Source: Anoplolepis gracilipes (lineage: Eukaryota > Arthropoda > Insecta > Hymenoptera > Formicidae). Taken from it: a DNA stretch of 64,000 bases. Where the stretch lies: positions 7,358,001-7,422,000 of the forward strand of contig NC_132975.1 of assembly GCF_047496725.1 (NCBI RefSeq). The letters are read 5' to 3'. This document shows positions 40,355 to 48,800 of this stretch, piece by piece. Numbering within the stretch: position 1 is the stretch's first letter; each line of letters opens with the position of its first letter. Under the pieces are notes generated by a model. It saw only the letters and a program-made list of their open reading frames with translations. It did not search any database and was not told the DNA's origin. Position numbers and translations under genes: made by a program.

Positions 40355-40616
40355 AAAATAGAGAGAAAGAGGGAAAGAAAGAGAGCGCGAAATGACAAAT
40401 AAAAAATAGCAATGAGAGAAAGAGCAGAATAGAAGGGAGAAAATTCAAACATGTTCGAAATGCCACTTGTTCCAGGACCTAAAGAAGCGCGATTCGCACC
40501 TCTGCGACATGCAGGCCCTACAGCCACTTCCGGCCCCCACCAACACCGCCAACACCGCGCCCGTCATGACTACTTCCGGTGGGCAACCACCGCTCCCGGT
40601 ATCGGAGACCGTTTGA
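633..40616 (+). CDS. Shal: Shal (Kv4) voltage-gated K+ channel, 3' part of gene (span including introns)
   Basis: This is the gene-level entry for the + strand exons at 633-821, 13451-13603 (optionally extended to 13828), 29737-29847 and 40476-40616. Shal encodes the pore subunit of somatodendritic A-type potassium current. Only the cytoplasmic C-terminal tail is in this window; the tetramerisation domain and S1-S6 must lie to the left. Seen directly: canonical splice sites, phase 0 at every junction, and protein blocks that I recognise from insect and vertebrate Kv4 tails. Inferred: the last three coding pieces are alternative 3' ends of the same gene. If the 40476 exon belongs to another transcript, the gene would end near 30 kb. 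Confidence 0.8.
2977..3040. repeat. Compound (CT)n(GTCT)n microsatellite
   Basis: About 24 bases of CT repeat run directly into about nine GTCT units. It lies within a Shal intron. Confidence 0.9.
3713..3760. repeat. Two tandem copies of a 24-base unit
   Basis: The units 3713-3736 and 3737-3760 share AATTTTTTACTA-C-TT-GAAATTA and differ at two positions. Confidence 0.75.
5010..5093. repeat. Two tandem copies of a 42-base unit
   Basis: Units 5010-5051 and 5052-5093 both start AAAAATAGA-TTGAGACTTA and end ATTATAATAT, with a few differences in the middle. Confidence 0.8.
10344..10748 (-). other. Unrecognised open frame, 134 residues, doubtful
   Basis: This open frame on the - strand begins MSCTKWLSSAVRRIPEEA, with fairly balanced composition in its first 100 residues and a hydrophobic AT-driven end. 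A second piece on the same strand near 9880-9970, after a good acceptor (GGTTTCAG), reads KMDGLDAPVYDG and DPSKLSPIPYSGGQ. The two could be exons of a small gene nested in the Shal intron on the opposite strand. I find no convincing donor linking them, and I do not recognise either product. It is listed for checking, not as a gene call. Confidence 0.15.
11749..11774. repeat. (TA)n microsatellite
   Basis: Uninterrupted AT dinucleotide run in a Shal intron. Confidence 0.9.
13451..13603 (+). CDS. Shal: Shal tail exon, Pro/Ser-rich segment
   Basis: This exon has 51 codons in phase 0. The acceptor is TTGTTTTTTCCAG before 13451, preceded by a long pyrimidine-rich stretch, and the donor is CAG|GTACGC at 13604. 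The product starts DREFVEMEVPYNG, continues through KRPGSPSP and TSPAHS, then LLQSCCGRCYPQRYQ. It follows ...CLEKTT of the previous exon directly, as in Kv4 proteins where LEKTT is followed by (D/N)(R/H)EFV. The SP and TSP sites are proline-directed phosphorylation candidates. That is inference by analogy with the ERK sites of mammalian Kv4.2. The cysteine cluster SCCGRC is a noticeable local feature. The intron upstream is about 12.6 kb. Confidence 0.94.
13604..13828 (+). CDS. Shal: Candidate alternative Shal C-terminus by read-through or mini-intron, ending ETRV
   Basis: If the donor at 13604 is not used, the Shal frame stays open for 74 more codons to a TGA at 13826-13828. Alternatively, a 105-base intron (13604-13708, acceptor CATTATCAG) can be removed without changing frame, joining QRYQ to QAPVDPTTVPNVV at 13709. 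The second part looks like real protein: it is GC-rich with balanced composition and includes VVFNVPGDADRQRRQ. It ends SSSPYNETRV, where T-x-V at the C-terminus is a class I PDZ ligand. A weaker donor, AGG|GTGTGAG after 13822, would make 13709-13822 a phase-0 internal cassette of 38 codons. The sequence alone cannot say which of these is used. Confidence 0.5.
   Translation, partial: VRGRRILASITSISETAPSSSSHSHQSQPGRSHYQQAPVDPTTVPNVVFNVPGDADRQRRQGASSSSPYNETRV
14877..15227. repeat. Long inverted repeat forming a roughly 350-base hairpin
   Basis: The left arm (from about 14881, AAGCC; strong from CCAGAGATTTATA at 14897) is repeated in reverse complement on the right (strong to 15198, then GGCTT near 15219-15223). 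Nearly 145 bases per arm match, with a few mismatches and one indel of roughly 15-20 bases. The centre is near 15045-15055. Shared blocks include AATTATGTCATTTTTGTTGT, ATATTAACATAATATT and TTCTTTTAAAATAAT. This could be a hairpin-forming miniature element or a transcribed RNA hairpin. No clear target-site duplication was identified. Confidence 0.8.
18132..18162. repeat. (CT)n microsatellite
   Basis: CT repeat with one TTT interruption. Confidence 0.85.
19081..19138. repeat. (TA)n microsatellite
   Basis: AT dinucleotide run with a TGT interruption near the left end. Confidence 0.9.
21870..21928. repeat. (TA)n microsatellite
   Basis: AT dinucleotide run, with TGTATGTA at the left. Confidence 0.9.
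25313..25455. repeat. Paired (TA)n tracts
   Basis: Two long TA tracts (25313-25363 and 25401-25455) are separated by about 38 unique bases. They explain the IYIYIY open frames on both strands. Confidence 0.9.
27001..27395. repeat. Diverged tandem duplication, unit about 197 bases
   Basis: The two copies (27001-27197, 27198-27395) share TTTCTATCTCA-TTATTTCTA, the block ATATAATATCTTGATTATAC followed by AGGTCGTCGCAAAGTG, then TTTTTAGGAAAT and CAACTTTTAAATTT. Roughly 80 percent of positions agree by eye. No coding content. Confidence 0.8.
29737..29847 (+). CDS. Shal: Shal terminal exon, ending LVEASF
   Basis: This exon has 36 codons plus TGA (29845-29847), with the acceptor GTGGATTTCAG before 29737. 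Joined to ...RYQ at 13603 it reads QAYSQYIPATRAQVSEAQ and ends GTYLVEASF. The fly Shal tail, as I recall it, continues after RYQ with a similar QA-x-x-x-Y-x-PA pattern, which supports this junction. The acceptor is a NAGNAG tandem (TTTCAGCAG), so a form lacking the first Gln (start 29740) is also possible. The exon is GC-rich in an AT-rich setting. The C-terminus EASF lacks Ser/Thr at position -2, so it is not a class I PDZ ligand. The upstream intron is about 16 kb. Confidence 0.75.
   Translation, partial: QAYSQYIPATRAQVSEAQGGQTGVAMDGTYLVEASF
29848..31100 (+). other. Probable 3' UTR of the 29737 Shal exon
   Basis: This stretch follows the TGA of the terminal exon and is less AT-rich than the surrounding DNA. 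It contains several AATAAA hexamers (for example 29938-29943), a (GA)n tract at 30244-30283, a GAC/GAT trinucleotide tract near 30.64-30.67 kb and an AAT/GAT tract near 30.9-30.96 kb. Open frames here (for example 30577-31059) are dominated by Thr, Asp and Asn runs from these repeats, so I do not call them genes. The UTR assignment is inferred from position. The polyadenylation site is not determined. Confidence 0.4.
30244..30283. repeat. (GA)n microsatellite
   Basis: GA repeat with GC interruptions in the probable Shal 3' UTR. Confidence 0.85.
35516..35561. repeat. (TA)n microsatellite
   Basis: Uninterrupted AT dinucleotide run. Confidence 0.9.
36738..36786. repeat. (CA)n(TA)n microsatellite
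   Basis: CA repeat with one CATA interruption that passes into a TA repeat. Confidence 0.85.
37464..37528. repeat. (TA)n microsatellite
   Basis: Long AT dinucleotide run with one TGTA interruption near the left end. Confidence 0.9.
40072..40400. repeat. Purine-rich (GA)n cluster upstream of the distal exon
   Basis: GA tracts at 40072-40190 and 40319-40385 are joined by purine-biased sequence. They lie 75-400 bases before the acceptor at 40475. GAGA repeats are known binding sites for GAGA factor in flies. Whether that applies here is unknown. Confidence 0.85.
40476..40616 (+). CDS. Shal: Candidate distal alternative terminal exon of Shal, ending PVSETV
   Basis: Forty-six codons plus TGA (40614-40616) follow the acceptor CCACTTGTTCCAG. 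In phase 0 the product starts DLKKRDSHLCDMQALQ, then a Pro/Thr/Asn-rich stretch (PAPTNTANTAPVMTTSGG), and ends PPLPVSETV. Codon choice is strongly GC-ending, like the sure Shal exons and unlike the flanking DNA. It can follow RYQ at 13603 in frame. I do not recognise the tail with certainty. The C-terminus E-x-V would fit a class III PDZ ligand. The pyrimidine tract is weak and the 400 bases upstream are purine-rich. An alternative reading starting at ATG 40451 gives an 83-residue frame of less natural composition. It could also be the last exon of an unrelated transcript. Confidence 0.55.
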   Translation, partial: DLKKRDSHLCDMQALQPLPAPTNTANTAPVMTTSGGQPPLPVSETV

Positions 40617-41072
40617 ATCGCGACGATCACGAGAACCGATCACGATCGTCTGTGTGTGATAATGCGTTAATCATGCATTATCACACCACCACTCACCTAT
40701 AAACTCACCGCCGTCCTCCTCCACACCTGTGCTTGCTGAACCCGATGAACGAACCACGGTCGACTACGGTCGAAGCAACGGTGAGCCATCAATCACGATC
40801 TTTAAAGGGCGCAGTGCGAACCACCGGAAGTAGTCGTGGATCTTGTTAACCCGTTAAAATGCTACGCATTTTTGTTTCGCATGTTTCGGAAGTTTCGTAA
40901 GTGATATCGCGATCGTTTGTTTGTGCAAAAACTTGCATTTATTCGAATTTTCATGTAAGATTTATTGAAAAAATAATTCTGATAAATACATTTAATTCTT
41001 ACTTAAATTAAGAACTTTTGTTTAAAGAATTAAACTGGAACACACACGCGCGTGTGATAAAAGCAAAATAAA
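40617..41072 (+). other. Possible 3' UTR after the 40476 exon
   Basis: The first 230 bases after the stop stay GC-richer than the surroundings. They contain a perfect 12-bp hairpin (40654-40686) and a 15-base segment (40821-40835) that is the reverse complement of exon bases 40568-40582. The first AATAAA is at 41067-41072. The UTR role is inferred from position only. Confidence 0.35.
40654..40686 (+). promoter_or_regulatory. Perfect 12-bp stem-loop downstream of the stop
   Basis: The arms GTGTGATAATGC (40654-40665) and GCATTATCACAC (40675-40686) are exact reverse complements around a 9-base loop, beginning 38 bases after the TGA. If the 40476 exon is transcribed, this would be a stable 3' UTR hairpin. 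Its function is unknown. Confidence 0.5.
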
Positions 41073-41216
41073 TTTCTATGTATTTTTCGACGTGAAATTT
41101 ATAATAATTTCTTTAAAGTATATATATAATTATATTAAAAGTTTTAAGTTTTATTTATTTATTTTGGAAAGAAAAATTATTATTTTGAAAAAGGATTTAT
41201 TTTATAAATAACTTCT

Positions 41217-41249
41217 GAGAAAGAGAATGAAAGGGAGAAAGAAAGAGAA

Positions 41250-41281
<32 letters not shown>
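41217..41281. repeat. (GA)n microsatellite
   Basis: GA repeat with AAAG interruptions. Confidence 0.85.
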
Positions 41282-41282
<1 letters not shown>

Positions 41283-41474
41283 CTATGCTATTTTTTTGTT
41301 GCTATTATATATGAAACTTTAGATAGGATCGATTTGTTTCAAATATACTATAATACTCACTGGCACAATCTCGCTAAATTATCGAGATTGCAAGTATATC
41401 ATTGAATTCACGCGCCATTAGTTTTGCTTACAAAATCTACAAATTTACTTCCGGCGATTCGCACTACTACCCTC

Positions 41475-41476
<2 letters not shown>

Positions 41477-41512
<36 letters not shown>
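41477..41512. repeat. (TA)n microsatellite
   Basis: Uninterrupted AT dinucleotide run. Confidence 0.9.
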
Positions 41513-41515
<3 letters not shown>

Positions 41516-42705
41516 TCGATTTTTATAACGAAAAAAACTTGGTATGATGATTGAGATTTAAATGAATTCCAGTCTTATGATTGGAGTTGGTTTATTCATT
41601 TGAAAAACGACGGCATCAATTTTTTACACTAAAATAGTTTTCTAATATTTTTTAATCATTCTTTTTTATACATCTTTGACGTAACAACTCTTTAATATAA
41701 TCAATAATTTAGGACTTTAAGTTTCTTAATAATAAATATTAAAATATTTTCTGTAATTTGTAGCGATAATGCAAAATTTGTGTGTTTCTCGTAAAAAGTT
41801 CCTATTTTAAAACTTCGCTGCATTTAGGAAAAAGCAGCCTCTCTTTTTTTCTATCATGAGAAGATTATGATGAAAAGCAAACCAATCGAATCATTCGAAG
41901 CCGGATTGACGATCGGGACTAGTCAAGAGGAAAGGTGATTTATGATCGGTCGGCGAGCGTAAGACAATTTTCCGAGATTACGTTCGCTTCGTTTGCCTTG
42001 AAATACGGCGTGAAGCCGAGGGCAGGCCGTTTGCGGCTCGAGGTCGCCGGATGAACCCTGAGTGCAGGCAATTTTTCCGGATTTGCGTTCGGATTTCCAC
42101 GACGCAGCCTAGTTTCGTCGTAGATGCTCGCTGAATCAAACTACGACAAAGCAATCTTCTCCGGTGAATCGCGGACAAATTTATTTCCAGTGACATGCAT
42201 CCTAAGAGTGAATTGAATAATTGAAAAAGCCTACGTGTCTAGTATTTGGTGAAGTGGGCGAATTTATATACATAAATCTCTTGCACCTTTTTCACTTTTT
42301 TTTTCAAGCAATTATATATAAATATAAATCTTATTTTGTTTGCAATATTTTTTTCTTACAAATTTTTAGTCGGAGTCTTTTTTCTTTGGATAAATTGCCG
42401 TTATTACAATAATAATTACAGTAATAAATTGGAATTATCAACTGTTACATAATCTCAATCATCATACAGTTGCTATGTATTTTTTGTGAAGCGAATGTTT
42501 TGTTTAAATTTCAGACTCGACATCTTCTAATACAATACACAGTAACATATATCTTTAAGTACATCTGCCGTAGGCTTTACTTTATATGTAGATTTAGTTT
42601 TTTTTTTTTACGATCTAAGCTTTTTTCAAAAAAATTAAGTAATTATTTAAAAAACACTTGCAATAAACAAATAAATAAATGTAAAATAATGGTATTTTAT
42701 ATATA

Positions 42706-43075
42706 AAGGGTGTCCTGTAATTGGTGAAAAACCTCTTAATGGCAGATTCTCGAGATAATTTGGAGACGATTTTTCCTTAGCGAAAATGTCAAGGCATCAA
42801 TAATTTCCGAGTTCTAAATAATTGAAAAAAAGACGTTTTTGCAAATTAAACTTTTTGGAGTTAAAAAATTACCAAAACTACATTCTTTAGTTAATTTCAG
42901 ATAGAGTTTACTCTAATAGAATTTTAATTTAAGGCTTAATTACAAAGATATATAATGATAAAAATTGAAAACTTACAAATAATGATGATGTCCCTCAAAA
43001 TTTTCGCTGAAAAATCGACTTCAAATGATCTTAAGAATCTGTCATTAACAGGTTTTTCACCAATTACAGGACACC

Positions 43076-43078
<3 letters not shown>
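42706..43078. mobile_element. Non-autonomous DNA transposon (MITE) with long terminal inverted repeats
   Basis: The left end (AAGGGTGTCCTGTAATTGG...) and the right end read in reverse complement (CAGGGTGTCCTGTAATTGG...) agree at about 62 of the first 70 bases. Weaker similarity continues to about 95. The element is 373 bases long, has no open transposase frame and is flanked by TA on both sides (42704-42705 and 43079-43080), as expected for Tc1/mariner-type insertion. Its right end abuts a (TA)n tract, so the exact target duplication is uncertain. Confidence 0.85.

Positions 43079-43123
<45 letters not shown>
43079..43123. repeat. (TA)n microsatellite next to the MITE
   Basis: AT dinucleotide run starting at the right TA flank of the element. 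Confidence 0.9.
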
Positions 43124-43129
<6 letters not shown>

Positions 43130-44299
43130 TTATTTATTTACTTATTTATATATTACTTCGAATTCGCGTAATTATGTAGCTATGAATTTTTCGCGTTTTA
43201 ATTCCAGTAATAAAAATAAATTGTTCGCATCGATGTGCCACGCGAGATGGAGATCATCATCAGGTTCAACAGCATTCTATTCGCGATTGATTCGCTCCTC
43301 AGAGGATGTGATCGTTGGTTACTCGGAATTCACGGAGTATCTGCAAGGAAGATCCAAATTATCATGGATATTCTTTTGCGATCTACTCCGTCGCGAATCG
43401 ATTGTTATCGAAGCGTGAGGATCGACGCGCGGTTTATCCTCTGTGATAATAATCCTATTAGGATTTGCGTCGTTTCGCAGATTTTCGTTTAACAGAAAAA
43501 ACATCTCATGTTAACAACACGTCCTCGTTGCAGTCGCATATCGAATGGATTTCTGCGGGAATAAGAGAGCGTCGGGCCTTTCGTGCGGAAAGTGCCGATT
43601 TACCAAATTAATTGATTAATTCACGCCAGCAGCGAGAGACGGGTTCGCGAAATGGATAACCCAGGTGTGGCTGAGCGATTGCGATTAGGGTTGCGAATTA
43701 TACGAGATTTGTTCGTGTAGGATCGTGTTCTCGAGGATTTTGCACTACTACTTTGCGTCAGGCCGTTCCATAAATAATGTTCTTTCTTAAGAGATTTCTG
43801 AAGGGAAAGAAGAGGCGCGTCGTTTATTGTAATCGTTTAAGTAGTCAAGGAAGATTTATTAATTAATCAAGATTAATTACAAGTTTACTTGGGTTCTAAC
43901 GATGTTACTTCACGTAAACTTCACGATTTTTAATGTTTATTGTGGCAGTTGTGAACGCATAAATAATCACTGTTAAGCTGGGCCTATATGAAGGCGTTTT
44001 CTTTTATTGTCTTTGTATTAAAGGGTTTGTATTATGTGATGTTTTTTTGCTTTAATTCAGGTGAATACATTTGAGATTTGGTATACATTTAGTGATCAAC
44101 AGAAGAAAAATATGAATATACTTAAGAGTTATATAATCAAATTTTATTTCCAAAGAGTAAAATATTTTTATCTTAAGATTTCTATATAATTTTAAGATCG
44201 AGAGAGAATAAAACTCTCAAATATCAATCTCATTGTCAGTATTATATGAATTCAATTTCTAATACTGTATGAATTACGTGCAGGACACACAATTGTGAA

Positions 44300-44301
<2 letters not shown>

Positions 44302-44343
<42 letters not shown>
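44302..44343. repeat. (TA)n microsatellite
   Basis: Uninterrupted AT dinucleotide run. Confidence 0.9.
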
Positions 44344-44349
<6 letters not shown>

Positions 44350-45748
44350 AACACTAATTGTTAACATTAATTGTTAAGTTAAACAAATCTAATAATTTTT
44401 ATTATGTTATTTTATTTTGTTTTAAACGTTTTGATCTCGAATATTTATGATTAAAATGTTATTTGAATATTATAATTAAAAATGTATTACATACATTACG
44501 CATCTTTATCCTAATATTTATTATTTCTACATTGTTTTCATTAATATTAATATATATATATATATATATAATATTTTTGTAAAGACATGTATGTTTTTAT
44601 ATAAAATCTTATTGTTTATCGCATGATGTTTTAAAGAAAATTATCATCGTTTAATGATTTAATGAAAGAACAGTACTTTTAATAGTATAGTATTATTTAT
44701 TTCACACATATGTTATTATAAGAATTATGATAAAAGCGAAAGAGGTCAATTCGAAATTAGGAGACAGACAGAACATATCAAAAATCCAAACAAAAGGAAA
44801 TATTAATTAATCTAAAGTTGTTGAAAAATGTTGATAAATGTTATAATTTTTATGACTGTTTTTTTAACTGTAGAAGAAAAGTCACGGAGAATTTCATTAT
44901 TTCAACAAATATAATTACTCCGATTTGTTCTTATTTTTTCATATTTATATATTTGAAGTCAAATTATGTATTTTAAGCAAACAGTAGTTTTTCAACAGAA
45001 AGAGAAAGATGCATGTAATATACATATAATTTTTAATTTTAAGCTTTACACAATTCTTTTCTTTTTATTGATAAATGAATAAGTCGCAATGAATAAGTTG
45101 CAGAAATTATTATCACATTATTTTTTTAATGAAATTTGTAGCGACTTTTGCGTCTCTCTATACTTTGTCTTACACATTTAAGAATGGATAAAGTGACGAA
45201 TATTATCGTATTATCTCTTGTTATGTTTTTTAATATAGATTTACGCAAAAAAAAGGTGAACATTATTAGCAAGACGGTTTGACGCGACATAGTTATGTTG
45301 TGATTACACGAGTCGATGTAAAAATGGAGGTAGGGACCTACGTACCTTTATACTCTAACTTAAGATGATGCCCTCGTTCTTTCAAAGCTTCGTGGCCGAC
45401 TTTAGTCGATCTCGAGGACTCTTAAACAGTAATTAATTAAAACGAGATATCTCGTTCGATCGTATATTATGGCGTTATCGTTAGCGTTACTCGGCTGTAA
45501 CGATCGATCGTCCGTTTTCTTTTGTTATTCACAAAATAAACTTGGTCTGAGTGCTATCTTATGAAAGATAAAAAGTATCTTTTATTTATTTTATTTTACT
45601 TTGTTTCTTTGAGATGCGAGAGAGAGAAAAATCACAGTTTTCTTAAGAGCATCTAATACTTTGTATCGTGAGAACAATATCGGAATTATATTTGAAATGC
45701 CATTAATAATTTTATGAAAAAAGAATTAAAGCAAATTTAATATTGTGT

Positions 45749-45778
45749 ATGTATATATATATATACACACACACACAC

Positions 45779-45856
<78 letters not shown>

Positions 45857-45857
45857 C
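45749..45857. repeat. (TA)n(CA)n(TA)n microsatellite
   Basis: A (CA)n tract of about 80 bases, with one CAA interruption, is bordered by short (TA)n tracts on both sides. It is the longest CA repeat in the window. Confidence 0.95.
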
Positions 45858-48800
45858 AACGGTATATATTTTCACAGTTTTCCATTCAATATATTGATTT
45901 ATTCTTTGATGTGAATTAAATTATTTATTTATCAATTCAATAAAACTTTTAAGACATTTTAGGAAAACATTATAATACATTGTAATATTTGTGGCATTAC
46001 TAGTATGTAATATTATCAATTATCGGAATGAATGCATTATGTGAAGTTATTAAAAAACGTTACATCAAATAAACTTTGCATAAAGTATCAGAGTTACATA
46101 AACCTACATGATTCTATTATACCGCGGACGATTGACTGATGCAACCGGATACGTCGAAAACAAATGAAAAGAAGGGAAATAAAAATACACTATGCTTGAA
46201 TAACGGAAATTGTTTAACAATAACGAAATGTAAATATTTACGAAGTTTAGAGATGAGAGAGGAGAGAAGAATACACAGCCTGTAATAAATCTTTGTAATT
46301 ATAATGGTATGATTCGCCCTGAAACAGAAGATTAACGGAGAGAATATATATATATAAATATGTATAGAAAAAAAGATTATATTATATAACGTAAAAATAT
46401 AAAGGAGGAAATATACATATGAGTCTATGATATACACGACACACACGATACACGTACGTGAAGAGTGCACTCACTCATTGCGATAACACACTCACATCTA
46501 CTTGCAGCACCCTTGCATTGCGCAATAAAATAAATTCTAAATCGTTCCGTACTAGAAAGCGTGCCTGAGTGTGTGAGAAACCAAACAAGCGTTTAAAGAA
46601 AAAGATTAATAAATGAAGAAATTAATAAATACATAATGCATCCGGTCTCTCGTTGTTCAAGGAGCACCGGTTATATTTGAAATAGCGTCGAAAACGCGAC
46701 AGTTTAATTAAGGAACGGCAACCGCGCGAGTCAAAAATGGAAAAAAGATATTGCAAAAATCGTCGCATGAAATTCGTTTTCAAGATTAGCCGTTAATAAT
46801 TCACTTCATTCGTCACGGACGATCGCGCACGTGCGCGCGTTTTCGCCTGCATTTTTATCAATAATTAATTTATTCGCGGGACATACATCGTGTACTTTTC
46901 CTGCGTGTGTGCCAAACTTATGAACAAGTTACTTCTGAGCTTTGAAATATGCTGAACAACCGTCCTTTAATATCACAGATTTCACATTTACATACTTCTC
47001 AATTTTTCAATAAATTTATGATGATATAATTGTATTGTTTTATTGTTATATTATCTGATATTTACTTAATAAAAATTGGATATAAAAATTCAAGCATTAT
47101 GTTAAATAATAAAATTTATTATGTTAACGTAATTTCTTCATTGATATTGCAAGTTTATTGTAATTTAGATTAATCTTTCACAGGCATTTTATTTTTGGAG
47201 ATTATTTTTGATGCTGTTATACATGTATGTATATTGTAATTTTAATCTATTAAGCGATCTATTTGAAACACCTGGGATAAATTTTCTCATAAATCGATGT
47301 CAGGAGAGAATATTGAATTACTTTAATTAATTTAATTAACACGCGACATAGTTTAAATATGATATCAGAGAGATCGACGACGCGGCGCGTCGCGATGCAG
47401 TCGATCGTCCTGTGAGCTAGCCTGTAATCAATAAATAAATCGTAAGTAATTTAAGCGTGCAATTAAGAATAAAAAATTTGAATAGAGATTTTCGTTGATG
47501 TTGTGACTCGTAGCGCGTGTGTGTGCTTGTTCGTGTGTGTGTATGTGTGTGTGCGCGCGTGTGTAAAAACTAACGCGCCGAGATAAAATTTCGCGAATTT
47601 CAGGAATTTCGCGAAAGTATTTGCACTTACATCTCTCGCCTTCTTTTAATGCAATAATTAAAATTTTTATCTAAATAGGATGTGTTACCTTTTTTTAAAA
47701 TTCTCTACTTACGTTTTAATTCTTATTGTTAGTGAAAATACCTTTTGACATATTTTTAATAAATTTCTGAAAAAATTTTTATTGATTCTTATGCAGATGT
47801 TTATATTTTCGTATTCTTGTACACGTAGACATTTATGCCACATAATTAATAATTAGCTTCAATTTCATAATACTCATCTTAAAAAAAAAAAACACAAAAT
47901 AATTTTACTTAAATTTGAAATTAAATAATATATTCTACAAATTCGCGATACATTATTTCGTTGGCGCGTAGCGGGAAGAAAAAAAAAGGAAAAGAATTGA
48001 TGTGTGAATAAACAGCGAGTAGCATGACAACAAAAACGCTACTATAAACAACAAGTATTAAAGAAGCAGGAACAACCAAAAAGCAACAATACTGAAGCAG
48101 ACCGAAGATGAAAATGAGTCTTTCACAACTTACTATCGTACTGCCAATATTTTCCGAAGCAACGTAATAATTTTAATAAGGATATTAGGATGAAAAGTTT
48201 AAGAAAAATGCGCACTCGTCACGAGTTTTTCCTTTCGTTTCCTTTCGCCGCTCCAAGCCTTTGCGAATTTATTTAGAGAGAAGAAATATCTAACAAGTTT
48301 CGATCTATTGTTAAAGATTGATGTCGGCGGATCGAAAGATATAACGAGTACACGTCGCTCAGCAGGAAGTCTTTAAAACAATAAATATACACATTTCGAT
48401 ATTAAAGATATACATTTGCAATCTTAATTAAGACAGAAACATATTCTAACGTTTTGTGTGTAGTTGTAAATGTATTTATTAAATATTTGTCATCTACTTT
48501 CCAAGAGAGCTACTGCGTGTTTCTAAAGAAAAAAAGGAAAATAAAAGTTTAATAAGAAGTTACATCTTTTAATTAAAAGTTTGAAATCTTAAACTATTTC
48601 AAATCTTTTTTTAAAAAATATCTTGTATTTAAAGATTTCTAGATTTCAATGTTATATGTAATGATATGCATATCTATAAAACACTAGATTTTTGTCTTAA
48701 AAACGACGGATGAATTTATATGAAGTTTATGAAATACACACATTCGATATCTTCATTAAAGTTCTATTTAAATTGCTGACTTACTGCTGAGCAACATGAA

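Larger units (their letters stand above)
29848..40475 (+). other. Region between the two candidate Shal terminal exons
   Basis: After the likely 3' UTR (to about 31.1 kb) this is mostly very AT-rich. It contains (TA)n at 33775-33794, 35516-35561 and 37464-37528, a (CA)n(TA)n tract near 36738-36786, TTG repeats near 39630-39665, and purine-rich (GA)n DNA from 40072 onward. A GC-richer patch at 36940-37200 has an open + frame (36867-37187) that I do not recognise and do not call. No gene is supported. Confidence 0.55.

Noticed and set aside
40227..40527. - strand Leu/Ser/Phe-rich frames
   Set aside because: They are translations of the (GA)n tract read as (TC)n.
43182..43504. Frames of 78-85 residues after the MITE
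   Set aside because: Three overlapping frames with no protein-like pattern. No homology recognised.
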